This document shows positions 44,863-55,317 of a stretch of DNA of 64,000 nucleotides, in pieces. Both the position numbers and the translations under genes were made by a program. The notes below the pieces were generated by a model. It was given only the letters and a program-made list of their open reading frames with translations, did not search any database and was not told the DNA's origin. Every line of letters begins with the position of its first letter. Within the stretch, counting starts at the first letter, position 1. The stretch is from Apodospora peruviana (lineage: Eukaryota > Ascomycota > Sordariomycetes > Sordariales > Lasiosphaeriaceae): NCBI GenBank assembly GCA_033439685.1, contig JAUEDM010000007.1, positions 3,400,501-3,464,500 of the forward strand, given 5' to 3'.

Positions 44863-46730
44863 TTATACAGGACGGTTCACCATGGCCGCCTTCGGTCTCC
44901 TGAACGGGTGCGCCTCCGTATTCAAGACGTAATCGTCCAAGCTGATCAGATCCGGCGGTGAGAAGGCCAGATAGAAGTATTTCAACGTCTCGGCCAACCA
45001 AAAGCTCTGCAAATCCCATAATTGTTAGCTAAGCGCCCAAGATAAGTTGTTCAGAAACTGCGTCTTACCTCCATATAATCCTCCTGCGGAAGAGGATACT
45101 CCCCTTTGGTCACGTCAAGCACCGCAGCATTCGCATACTGTGTGGCCGTCCCGTTCGCCACGGCGGTAAACATGTCCCACGCCGCCTCCTGATATTCCTG
45201 CTTCCCCGTGATGCGGTACAGGATAAACACGCTCTCGATCGCCTCCGGTCGCAGGATGTAGCGCGGGTCTTTGACCGTGGTGAACCCCTTGGGGAGATGC
45301 GGCGACCACTCGGGCCGCTTCTTCTTCTCCTCGTTGAAGGTCTGCTCGTCCCAGGCACACTTTTCGCGCGACGCGCACGGCGCCGTGTTGTGCCGCTCCG
45401 GCCCGATGCCCGTGGGCATGGCTCTGTAGGAGTAGATGCACCCTTTCGTCAGCTTGGCACCGAGATCGTCGACCCAGTCCGGCCGGCGGAACAGTTTTCC
45501 GGATAACGCGTAGATGCCGCCGACAAAACAGCCGAGGTGCTCGCTCTCCGGGTCGAGGTGGACCGTGTCGTTGCTGTCGACGCTGGCGGTGCCGATCATT
45601 AACAAGTCATCATCAGCGGGGAGCATCGGCCGGAAGAAGAAGGCCTTGTCGGCCGCCCTGAGGAAAGATTTCGACATCATCTCGTATTTGGGTTCGAGCC
45701 CGCCGAGCAGGGCGTACATTTTCGGTATGTACTCGTACAGCGAGTCGGCTGACCCACCAATGCTGAAGTACGAGCCTGTGATGACGTCCTCGCGCGACAT
45801 GGACACGTAGATGGGCCAGAGGCCGGGGATCTTGGTCCACTCCTGGCCTTTCGCAAACAGATCCATGACCTTGGCGATGGCGTCGTAGTATTTTGGATCA
45901 CCAGTAACCTGCGAGAGGCGCGTCATTTCCAGCGACAGCGTGCCCGGGGACGCCGACACCACAGAACTCTCGACCATCAGGCCTTTTCCTTCCTGCGCAC
46001 CTTCGAAATCGATAAAGTCGACCGGCATCCGATTTCTAGTGTTGTAACCCGCGTACAGCAGATCCCCCAGCTCGGTGGCTTTTTGGAGGAGGACTTGTCT
46101 CCCGCTGAGGTCGTACGCCGCCAGTAATCCGCCGAGGTAGCGGATGTTGACCTCGAACATGTTGACGCTGCGCCCGCCGGCCTGACCAAAATCGATGGAT
46201 GCGACCGCGGCCACGGCCTCGTCGAACTCATCCCGCAAACCCATGATCCACAGCGTGTCGAGCGAGTCGACCAGCGTCGCGGCCCAGCCGCTGAACTGGT
46301 CCTTGCCCTCGGCCGAGAGCGGCTGCAGCGCATCCGACATCCACGCGTACTTGCGGTAGCTGGCCCAGTTCTTGCGGAACAGCTGCTTTACTTGGGCGCG
46401 CCTGGCCTCGCGGATTTTGGCAGTCGCGGGCGATTCGGGAGGAAAATGGTGCTGCACCTGCGGCAGGGATATCGGGCGCGCTGTGGGCAGTTGTCGCAGC
46501 GGTTTGGCGGGTGGGTAGACGAACTCGACTTTGCTCCAGTCGAAGCTGCTTTTAGATTTGAGGTTCTTTGGAGGATTGCTGTTCATGTAGCGCTCCAGCC
46601 GGACGGACTCGAGCTGCGATGTGGTGCCGTCCCATGAGGCTGAGGTGAGATAGTAGAATATGGTGAAGAAGACGAGCGCGGCGATCACGGCGGGCCGTCT
46701 GCGCCGGAGACGGCTTAATATGCTCTGCAT
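44863..46730 (-). CDS. Class I alpha-1,2-mannosidase, GH47 (type II membrane protein)
   Basis: Exons 46730-45069 and 45006-44863 encode 601 residues. The intron (GTAAGA..TTGCAG) joins DYME to SFWLAETLKYFYL. I start at MQSILSRLRRRRP, which is followed by one membrane helix (about 13-30), the type II signal-anchor of Golgi/ER mannosidases. The GH47 signature order is complete: WASYRKYAWMSDALQPLS, LVDSLDTLWIMGL, FEVNIRYLGGLLAAYDLSG, LMVESSVVSASPGTLSLEMTRLSQVTGD, GGSADSLYEYIPK, HLGCFVGGIYALS, YILRPEAIESVFILYRITG and the terminal LNTEAHPF with the Ca-binding Thr. The enzyme trims Man9GlcNAc2 in N-glycan processing or ER-associated degradation. A long N-terminal stalk (residues 30-150) suggests the ER/Golgi maturation type, not an EDEM protein (inference). 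Confidence 0.94.
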
Positions 46731-47792
46731 CGTGGCCGCCGTTGGATGAGAAGTAGAGTTTCTCAAAAAAGAAAAGACAAAGGAGTGAAAGTCATTGGTA
46801 GGGTTCGGGTATGCAGCGATACTCGATTGATGACAATGTCTCAGCTGTTGGATGTTCTGAGACACCCGACCACGCGCTTTGCCACATGGATCTTTACCCC
46901 GACGGGCGTTAAATCGATGAGGACACTTCTGGGCACAACATTGCCAAGCCCAATCTGGAACGCCACCATCTCAGTTCGGGTAAGCTAAAGCTGATCTGAT
47001 CTCTCGCCAATAAGGTGCACCCTAAATCTTCAATCCTCTTTTTGCCAAGCCCCGGGCGGCTAAACTCAACCCCCCAAAGGTACAGAAATACGGAACTACT
47101 TTGAGACAATCATGTCATAGTTGTGAAGAAGAATGTGAGTGATGTCAAGACACTTTCGAGTACCGAAGGCCAATTCGGCTGAGACTACAGCTAGTGTCTA
47201 GAATTGGGGGCTTAACACAAGGAGTTAGCATATACAATAGGGTAAAGCAAATACACACTCAATTAATCAGCAACGAGCTATTTTTGGAACTGAATTCTCT
47301 TTGTCCTTACATGAAGGGAAAAAAAACTTGGCGGTGCCGTGGTGGATGGATGACCGAAGAGCCTAGAACAAAGATGTCGAAGGAAGCAGACTTATACGTA
47401 AGGCACTAGTAGAGGGTGGTGTCGAGTTCTCCATTATGAGAAAACTTCTCCGTTGAGCATAAACTACTCAGCTGTGATAAAGAAAGGAGACTGGGTTTGG
47501 CCCGTCCGAAGCCCAGAGAAAGAAATGTACAGCTGATCGCCAAGATGAAAGAAGTTCCCCCTATGTTCACGGCACAGAAAGAGTATTCAAGTCGTATCTT
47601 GGAGAGATTGATTGTAATGGAAACACGGGCCTTTGTGACTTCCCGATCCAGATCCAAGGGAAGGCAGATATAAAAAAACCATCATCTCCTTCAACGTAAC
47701 CAACTTGAAGGGTAACGCACCTTGTTTTGTATCGACTTTTATACCGATTTTCTACACAAGTTAATGATCAAGAAAGAGTCGACGAGACACCA
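46731..47792. promoter_or_regulatory. Divergent promoter region
   Basis: 1.06 kb between the GH47 and SNF2-like start codons, which point in opposite directions. A TATAAAAAAA element at 47669-47678 lies 114 bp before the SNF2-like ATG. No other feature recognised. Confidence 0.5.
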
Positions 47793-50700
47793 ATGTTCGA
47801 CCCTGCCAACCTCAAAATGTTTTCACCCGATTACAAGCTCCTTGCGTCGCTGAACTTCAACTTCGTCCGCAGCGACACGAATCAGCAAGTCCGATTCAGG
47901 ACTACATCCATCTGCGACAACGACGGCCATATAGGGTGGACCAAGTACGCCGAAGCCAAGCACTATAAATGGTCCCACCTCGAGAACATCCTCAAGGACA
48001 AGCTGCGCTTCGACCCAACGATCCACAAGGTCGTGCTGGATCAGTTCGGCGTCGGCGCCAGCTGGTTCATGGAGGTGGTGGACCAAGACTCCCTGGAGGA
48101 GCTGCTTGACCTATTCGCCGAGGGTGCCATGCCCGCTGCTGCTTGCTGCGATCTGTACTTCCTGGTCGCCCCCCGCGAGCCTCACACCGACTTCTACCAC
48201 GAATACTTCACGCCAAAGGTCGCCAAGCCCGCCCCTGCCGAACCTGAACCGCGTGCGCCTGAGCCGGCCAAGCCTATCAGTGAGGCCACGCAGGTTACCG
48301 AGAAAGACCTCACGGAGCCCTACGCTCCCGTCGAGATTGTGGAACCACCGCCCTTTGATAGGGTGGGCGCTCCCAGCCCGGAGCCGGAGCCGACGGCCTT
48401 GGAAAAAGCATGTAGGGCTGCCAAGGCTGCTGTGGGCAAGTCCACCCCGAGATCAAGCTCCAAGCCGCCCGCTGGCACGCCTCCTGCTGCTAGCAGCACG
48501 CGAACCCCGAGAGCAAGCTCGAAACCGCCCGTGCCTCGCCTGTCGGCCCAGGCCAGGAGGGCGATCCCTCCGGCGATGGAGAAGCACATCCGAAAGCTTC
48601 CCCCCGCGCTCACCAAACGGCGACCCGAGCCCGAGCTCAACCTCGAGCTGATCGAGGCCAAGGCGGGCGAGTACAAGACCGACGCGGCGCAGGACGACGA
48701 CTACGGTGCTATTGACCTCAGCGTCGTCGACACCTACGTCGGCAGCTTTAACACGGGCGACAACGAAGACCGGTGGAGCGCTTGTCTCGATTTCTTCCAC
48801 ATCAACCCGGACGAGTACGCCAAGCAGGAGGCGATGCGGGTCAAGAACTCCAAGGACGCCACGCGCAAGCGGGTGCCAATGAAGAAGCTCCCCGGCATGT
48901 CGGTCGGCATGTTCGACTACCAGCTCGTCGGCATCCTCAACATGCTTCTGTTCATCCTGAACGAAGTATCGGGCGGTTTGCTGTGCGACGAGCAAGGGCT
49001 GGGCAAAACGCAGGAAATGTTCGGCGCCATTGCTCTCGCGCACAACCTGCGCAAGGCACGGGCCGAGGTCAAGGCCGCGTGGAAGTCGGGCAAGCCCGGT
49101 CTGCACCACAAGGAAGGCGAGGCGGCGCCCCGGGCGTGTCCTGCGGATGATCGCTACGGCTTCCGGTGCTACTGCTACAACAAGGCGACGCGCAAGCTGG
49201 CGGACAATTTGCCCGAGGGCCCGAACTTGATGCTCGCCCCGACGCGGAGCGTCATGCAGCTGCTGCGCGAGGCCAAGACTAAGATCGACGCCAAGGTGTT
49301 CAAGTTGCGTCTGATTTCTGAGCAAGCCGACAAGGAGGACACGTTGACTCCGGCCGATATGAAGGCCGTGCGAGCGTCGGTGACGGCCACCAAGGGCGCC
49401 AACGTCGAAGACGTCAAGCATCATTACCAGCCCACAACGGGCGTGAGCGACTTCATCATCATCATACCCGCTGACCAGGTTAGCCGACTCAGCCGCGCCG
49501 GGTTTGCGGTCGACGTGAAGCAGCCGGACGGCACGGTCAAGAAGAAGGGCGCCTTCGTTCCCGGGATGGTGCTCATGGACGAGTTCCACGAGTACACGGC
49601 CCCTTCCGGGGAAGATGGGTCCGACAGCCGCACCATCGGCTGGCTCAAGTATCTCAAGGAGTCGACGATCGTCAAACCGCTCGTGTATTTTGTTTCGGGT
49701 ACGCCCTTCGGCGACTCGCCGGCTGACATCCGGCCCGCCATCTCCCTATTCGAGAAGCCCGGCTTCAAGGACCCAGATAACGGCAGCCATCATCTGTCCG
49801 TAGCGGAATTCGACAAGCTGACCGCAACCTTTAAAAGGATCACGGACATGCAGAACCGCGGAGAAGTGGTCCCGAACCAGGAGATATCAGACTATCACCG
49901 CCAAATCGGCGCGGTCCTCAGCCGCGTCATGGTCCGCCGTTTGGGGGTTGACAAGTTCCGCGGGCGAAATCTCACCGATCTCGGTCCTCTGTCTGTCAAC
50001 ATCACCGACCACAAGCTGCCTGACTCTCTCAAAGATTCACTACAAGCGCTCGCCGATTCTACCCGGGATAAGGCCCTCGCCGATCTGGGTGAAAACTCCA
50101 AAATGGACATGGGCACGTACCTGCGCAGCGAAAAGGGTGAGCAAGCTCTGATGCGTCTGCGTCTAGCCTCAACATTCCCGGGCACCGCTTCTGCCGAAGA
50201 ATTCACCTTCTCACAGGACGAACTCCAGAAACACCTCGCTGCCGCAGGAGGTAACATCGAAAAGACGCCCTACTTTGCCCAAATCCCCATCTGGTCCGCC
50301 CACTCCGCCAAAATCGAATCAATCAACAAGATCATTGGCACCATGATGGCCGACAAGAGCAAGATCCTGATGGAGACGACCATAGCAAAGAAGCTGATCC
50401 TGTTTGCGCCGCTCGAGGAGGAAGCTATGCTCTTGTATGGGTACCTGCTGATCAAGAAGCAGACCAACAAGGCGATCAAGCCAGCGTGGATCCATACTTT
50501 GGGCAGCACGCAGACTGAGAGGCAGAAGACGATTGACAAGTTCTTGGAGATGGGGAACGCGCCCCCCAATATTTTGGTTGCGCCAATGAGTCTTGCTGGT
50601 ACTGGACTGAATCTTCAGAAGGCCAAGTATTCGGTTGTTGTTAGTCCTGCTTGGGTGAAGAGGGATAATCAGCAGGCTTTTTATCGCACTCATCGGGTTG

Positions 50701-50915
50701 GGCAGAAGCAGCAGACTCAGTTGTTTTTGCTTACTGCAAGGTGGAATCCGGCTGAGCGGGTTATACTCGGGAAATATGAGGGGGTTGGTGTTGAAGGAGA
50801 TAAGGTGTGGACTGTTGGGGACGAAGGTGGTGAGGGTGGTGCTGAGAATCAGGGTGGGTTGGTTGATCGTCATCAGGTTCAGGCTGCCGCTGCTAAGGGG
50901 GGTGAGAAGAAGTGA
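47793..50915 (+). CDS. Divergent SNF2-like helicase/ATPase, intronless
   Basis: Single exon, 1040 residues from ATG 47793 (the frame opens earlier at a TTG, which is not a good start). An N-terminal globular segment (1-140) has no recognisable domain. A Pro/Ala/Ser/Lys-rich disordered linker spans about 140-290. The SF2 core follows: motif I DEQGLGKT at 399-406, motif II DEFH at 596-599, motif III SGTP at 635-638. The C-lobe has LVAPMSLAGTGLNL and motif VI QAFYRTHRVGQ ending at 971. SNF2 ATPases move or remodel DNA-protein complexes. The gap between motifs I and II is about 190 residues and contains a Cys-rich insert (RACP...FRCYCYNK), which is unusual. The tail is Gly/Glu-rich. No bromo-, chromo-, SANT or RING domain is seen, so it is not a standard remodeller. 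Function unknown. Confidence 0.85.
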   Translation: MFDPANLKMFSPDYKLLASLNFNFVRSDTNQQVRFRTTSICDNDGHIGWTKYAEAKHYKWSHLENILKDKLRFDPTIHKVVLDQFGVGASWFMEVVDQDSLEELLDLFAEGAMPAAACCDLYFLVAPREPHTDFYHEYFTPKVAKPAPAEPEPRAPEPAKPISEATQVTEKDLTEPYAPVEIVEPPPFDRVGAPSPEPEPTALEKACRAAKAAVGKSTPRSSSKPPAGTPPAASSTRTPRASSKPPVPRLSAQARRAIPPAMEKHIRKLPPALTKRRPEPELNLELIEAKAGEYKTDAAQDDDYGAIDLSVVDTYVGSFNTGDNEDRWSACLDFFHINPDEYAKQEAMRVKNSKDATRKRVPMKKLPGMSVGMFDYQLVGILNMLLFILNEVSGGLLCDEQGLGKTQEMFGAIALAHNLRKARAEVKAAWKSGKPGLHHKEGEAAPRACPADDRYGFRCYCYNKATRKLADNLPEGPNLMLAPTRSVMQLLREAKTKIDAKVFKLRLISEQADKEDTLTPADMKAVRASVTATKGANVEDVKHHYQPTTGVSDFIIIIPADQVSRLSRAGFAVDVKQPDGTVKKKGAFVPGMVLMDEFHEYTAPSGEDGSDSRTIGWLKYLKESTIVKPLVYFVSGTPFGDSPADIRPAISLFEKPGFKDPDNGSHHLSVAEFDKLTATFKRITDMQNRGEVVPNQEISDYHRQIGAVLSRVMVRRLGVDKFRGRNLTDLGPLSVNITDHKLPDSLKDSLQALADSTRDKALADLGENSKMDMGTYLRSEKGEQALMRLRLASTFPGTASAEEFTFSQDELQKHLAAAGGNIEKTPYFAQIPIWSAHSAKIESINKIIGTMMADKSKILMETTIAKKLILFAPLEEEAMLLYGYLLIKKQTNKAIKPAWIHTLGSTQTERQKTIDKFLEMGNAPPNILVAPMSLAGTGLNLQKAKYSVVVSPAWVKRDNQQAFYRTHRVGQKQQTQLFLLTARWNPAERVILGKYEGVGVEGDKVWTVGDEGGEGGAENQGGLVDRHQVQAAAAKGGEKK

Positions 50916-52427
50916 ATGTATACTATCAAGGTTTTGGGTTTGGGTCTTGGTTTATTTCGATTTGATACGGGTATTTCTTTTCCCCTTTTTTTTTCCTTGG
51001 TATATAATAATAAAACGAGATTGTATCTCTAAATGTGTTCAAATTCTTTGTACTTGTGAAGTTTTGTGAAACTGCTTGGTTCAGTTATGACGTAAGATTG
51101 TGTCAACCGGTGAAGAGAAAGTAAACAGTGTTGGACCACAGGTATTTCACCGGCCAAATTACGAGCCTACGGTTGTATTAGATCTGAGCGCCTCTACGGG
51201 CTATGCGAGATATGCCCAACTTGAACCCCTGACTTGAACTCAGGATTGATGCTGCGTTTTGCTTTTGTCCAGACAGCTTCCAGGATCCCCGCATCATATG
51301 GGGAAGTAAGCTTGTGTTGAACCACATATTGGGAGGCAGGGGTGCTCGGAGCAGATCCGAGTGATTGAGCCGCCCCCGTCCTTGTTCTGCCGGGAAGTCG
51401 TCCAAGACCACAACAAAGAAGAAAACCGACCGACTCTTGAATGAACAATCGCAGTCTTTTGTTAAACGTCCATCCATACACCGTCAGAGACAATGCTTGT
51501 TTTAGCAAAGACAGATCACGCAATTTTCCCTTTGTCCTTAAGCACACAAAGACACAGAATACCAAGCGAGGAACGGGTTGGGGCCGACATCAAGTGCCGA
51601 ATCGACAGCACATGGCCGGCTCAACTCCCATTGGCAGGTTGCTGTTGCTGGCTCCCCCCTCCATCAGATTACTCACCACAAAGATCAAGGTTCAATCAAT
51701 GGCCAAGGTAAATGAACACATGCCCATTTTAAGAGAGTGTGGGTGCGGCACAGCTCTGCTGCAGTGCTACAGCAGACAAGCTCCCGGATGCATGGAAGCC
51801 ATTGGTCTTGGCCGTTGCAACCAGCCTACTGACATTCCCTTCGTTCTCCGCTTCGACGGGTCTGGGCCGCTGGAGGATACACTGTTGCACTGACATTCGG
51901 GTGTGTAGCCACCATATTTTTGGGTCCTTGTGCTCGTGTTACCCGCCACAACGGGCAGGTCGCTTATGAGGCATGTCCACGAGACGTGCGAAAAGATATC
52001 GGGGTAGCAGCAGCAGCACCAGCTTTGACGAGCTGTAGGCTGTGGCAAGTGAGAGCTGCGTCTTCAAGTTTGATGGCGATGGCCCCCAATCATGATCGTT
52101 AGCCACTGCCTGGCAGTGGAGGCAGGTAACGTTGAATACTCGGTGAACGATAGTAGGTTTTCGGGTCGGTGGTACGTAGGGTTGCAGGTTGCTGCTGATC
52201 TTGACTGTTTGTGAAGTGTTCCCGCCTGTACTTCTGTACGAGACCTACCTTACATATTCCGACTGGTTTCCCCATCATTTTGTGCATGTCGCGTCTTGCT
52301 ACCTACTGCCACCGCCCGTGAGTTTCGTGTATGACAAACAGACAGACTGCGTGTCCGTCCACCTTGCGGTGAACCTTGTGTCGTCTCACCATCTCCTCGC
52401 CAGACAAAGTAAACAAACCTCAGCTAA
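50916..52427. other. Intergenic, no supported gene
   Basis: 1.5 kb between two plus-strand genes. It holds the 3' region of the SNF2-like gene and the promoter of the transporter. Open frames at 51441-51893 and 51194-51565 have no recognisable product. No RNA gene or repeat seen. Confidence 0.5.
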
Positions 52428-54302
52428 ATGGCGGCAGCAGCAGACCACGACTCCATCCACACCGGCATCGCGCCGGGCGAGAAGATGGATCACATCGGGG
52501 AAGTCGAGTCTGGCAAGAATGAAGTAAGAAACGCCTTCAGCCTACGTCACCACCAACTGACAAACCTGCGACCGTAAAAAGCTCGTCCCAACAATCCAAT
52601 ACACGCCCGCCGAAGAGCGCGCCGTAGTCTGGAAACAAGACCGCATCATCATCCCGCTGGCCGCGTCGATTTATTTCCTATGCTACCTCGACCGGTCCAA
52701 CATCGGCAACGCGCGCATCCTCAACAACTCGACGCACAACGACATGCAGACAGAAACCGGCTCGACGCCGTACCAGTTCAATATTGCTCTGATGGTATTC
52801 CTGGTAGCGTACGCCCTGTTCGAGGTGCCGTCCAACATTTTGCTCAAAAAACTGCGCCCGTCGCGCTGGCTTGCCTTCCTCATGTTTTCGTGGGGCGCCA
52901 TCACGATGGGTTTGGGGGGAGTCCAAAGCTTTCCAGCCATGGCAACGACAAGGTTTCTACTGGGCATGTTTGAGGCTGGTTTGTACGTATCCTCGTTAAG
53001 TTACCAATATTGACATACTAAGCTGATTGTGAGAGGATAGATTTCCCGGGTTGGTGTATTACCTGACCTTCTGGTACAAGGCCGACGAGCGCAGCCTGCG
53101 GGTGGCGTTTATCCTCGCGAGCGCGACACTGGCGGGAGCATTTGGCGGTGCTATTGCGTTTGGCATTGGGCATATGAATGGTGCGCAGGGGCTTTCGGCG
53201 TGGCGGTGGTTGTTTATCATGTCAGTTTTTTTTTTTTTTTTCTACCTCACGTCTCTTTTGGTTTATTTATTTTTATTTTTTTTTTATTTATTTTATTTAT
53301 TTTTTTTTTTTTTTTTTTTTATCTTTATTTTTATTTTTATTTTTATTTTGCTGACTGAGGGTCTGGTGTCAAGTGAGGGTGCCCCGTCCTGCGTATCGGC
53401 ACTTTTTGTGCTATTAGTGCTACCCGATTACCCGGAGGAGTTCATGAAGGGCAAGGACCGCGAGATTGCCCTGGCCAGATTGCATCTCGAAGGCAGCAAG
53501 AGCCACCACCGCAGCATGACGTGAGTTAAACACGCCCCCTTTTGATCAATGTTGAGAGCGAGAGAGATGTACAACTAACCTGCAACAGATGGGCGGACGC
53601 AAAGGCCACGCTCACGGACTGGCGTCTCTACGGCCACTACCTCATCTACTTTGGCGTGTCTGTGCCATTCAGCTCGCTGTCCTTGTTCACGCCGGCCATC
53701 ACGCAGGGTCTCAAGTACAAGGACCTCCAAGCGCAGTTGATGACAGTTCCGCCGTATGCGGTTGCCTATGGTATGGTCGTCTCTTCTTATCACTGTTATC
53801 TACTGGAATACTAACTTTTATGCTGTGAACAGTGACGCAAATCTTCGTCTCCTGGTCCGCAGACCACTTCAACGCTCGCGGGATGCATAGCGCCGTGTTC
53901 TCCCTGATCGGTGCCATCGGCTTCATCGCGTCCGCCTCGCTGCCGCCAGACGCATATCTGCAAAGATACGGATGTCTGATCCTCGCTGCCGCCGGTGCGT
54001 TCGCCTGCATCCCGCCCATGCTGGGATGGCTGACGTCGAACGTGTACTCAACGGCCTCTGTGGGGTTGGCGGTCGCTCTGAACGTCAGCTTCGGCGCCGG
54101 GCTGGGCCAGATTCCCGGCGTGTGGATCTACAAGGGCGACGAGTCGGTCAGGGGGTTTCCGACGGGTCACTGGACGAACGCGGGCATGCTACTGTTTGTG
54201 TCGGCTGGGTCTTTTCTGTTGAGGTTTGTTTATGGGTACAAGAATCGGAAGTTGCTGAGGGAGGCTGGGCCGGGGCAGGAGGTTAGGTTGTTCAAGCTTT
54301 GA
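52428..54302 (+). CDS. MFS transporter, DAL5/anion:cation symporter type
   Basis: Six exons (52428-52523, 52582-52982, 53041-53220, 53374-53520, 53589-53770, 53833-54302) encode 491 residues with about 12 membrane helices. All junctions keep phase, for example FEAG-L-FPGLVYYLTFWY and LFII-EGAPSCVSALF. The features IYFLCYLDRSNIGNARI in helix 1, LFEVPSNILLKKLRPSRWL, the GMFEAGLFPG loop, EGAPS and LPDYPE mark the allantoate permease (DAL5) family. That family takes up small organic anions such as allantoate, nicotinate, pantothenate or biotin precursors. The N-terminus is cytosolic and charged. Intron 3 is the odd one: 153 nt filled with T-rich low-complexity sequence, whereas the rest are 56-68 nt. 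The substrate cannot be told from sequence. Confidence 0.94.
53225..53349 (+). repeat. T-rich low-complexity block inside an intron
   Basis: About 125 nt composed almost only of T with interspersed A and rare C/G, filling most of intron 3 of the MFS gene. Probably an expanded polypyrimidine/poly-T tract that spread by slippage. Confidence 0.9.
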
Positions 54303-54479
54303 TGACAGGGGTTTGACGGGTGGTTTATGAAAGTCTTGGTTTGGGAACTTGGAAGAGCATAGGGTAGATTAATCACATGTACACCCGTATATATCTGCTG
54401 GTTTGCGTGACTGGGTTTCAACTGAGCTACGATCAAAGATTGTAATGAAAGTAGCTCCTAAGACCACCAAGTGAAGTAC

Positions 54480-54513
54480 CGCCATGGGTGTCAGTCCGCC
54501 ATGGGTGTCAGTC
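54480..54513 (+). repeat. 17-bp tandem duplication
   Basis: Two perfect adjacent copies of CGCCATGGGTGTCAGTC, at 54480-54496 and 54497-54513, in non-coding DNA downstream of the MFS gene. Confidence 0.95.
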
Positions 54514-55160
54514 ACTCTTGAAGCAGGCCAAAACTCCTAAATGGTCCATATTGGTGAGTCACTCGATCTAGTAACCTGTACAACTACCTTATCTTTGCTG
54601 CTTTCGATGTCCCCACCTGAGCTCGGAGAAGGAGTTACGAGAAACACCGAGTCATCGCCCATCGAAGTTTGGACCGACGAGACGAGAAACGGATGCTCAT
54701 CCAAAGGGTGGCAAAGACATGGCGAGAAGGAACACACGAACGCTTCCCCACGCTGCATAATATCGAACAGGGCGGACCGGCAGAAAATTACAACTCACGC
54801 AGTCGTCACCCATCGCGGTAGCACCTCTATTCGCAGGAAAAGTACCCCGCTGGAGCTGGTAACCAATACCCGTCCAGGGTTGGTTTGCTACGCCGTTCAG
54901 CATCTGGCAGGCACTCTCACCGCCTGCCCTTTGTGAGGCTGCTGCCTCTGCCGCGTGGTCTAGAATCAGGATCATCAACCGAGCAAGGCAGATGTCAAGA
55001 TCTCCAGCCAGTCAGGACTCCTGGATTCCTGCGAGGAACCTAAACGGGATGTCCTAACAGAGGCGTAGGATTATCAATTGATACGCAAGGAGCCAACGCG
55101 GGAGTCATGTTACACAGTATTACGTATGCGTTGCCCTCGTACGTCGACATCTTGATGGCA

Positions 55161-55176
55161 TATAAACATATAAATA
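55161..55176 (+). promoter_or_regulatory. Tandem TATA elements upstream of the AAA ATPase gene
   Basis: TATAAACA followed directly by TATAAATA, 142-157 bp before ATG 55318. This is a plausible core promoter. Confidence 0.45.
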
Positions 55177-55317
55177 CTCAGTCTCAAGTCTGTGTCAATA
55201 ATCTGTAGTTCTACAATCCAGTCTGAGACTTCAAGCATATCCTACACACAGCTTTATCTATCTGCACCTTACTCACCCCCCCTTTCCCATTCATCTCATA
55301 TCCCATCATCAGCAATC

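Larger units (their letters stand above)
54303..55317. other. Intergenic
   Basis: 1.0 kb between two plus-strand genes. It contains a 17-bp tandem duplication (54480-54513) and, near the right end, overlapping TATA elements before the AAA ATPase gene. No protein recognised. Confidence 0.5.

Noticed and set aside
50916..52427. Possible genes at 51441-51893 or 51194-51565
   Set aside because: Short, mutually overlapping and without recognisable motifs or splice continuation.
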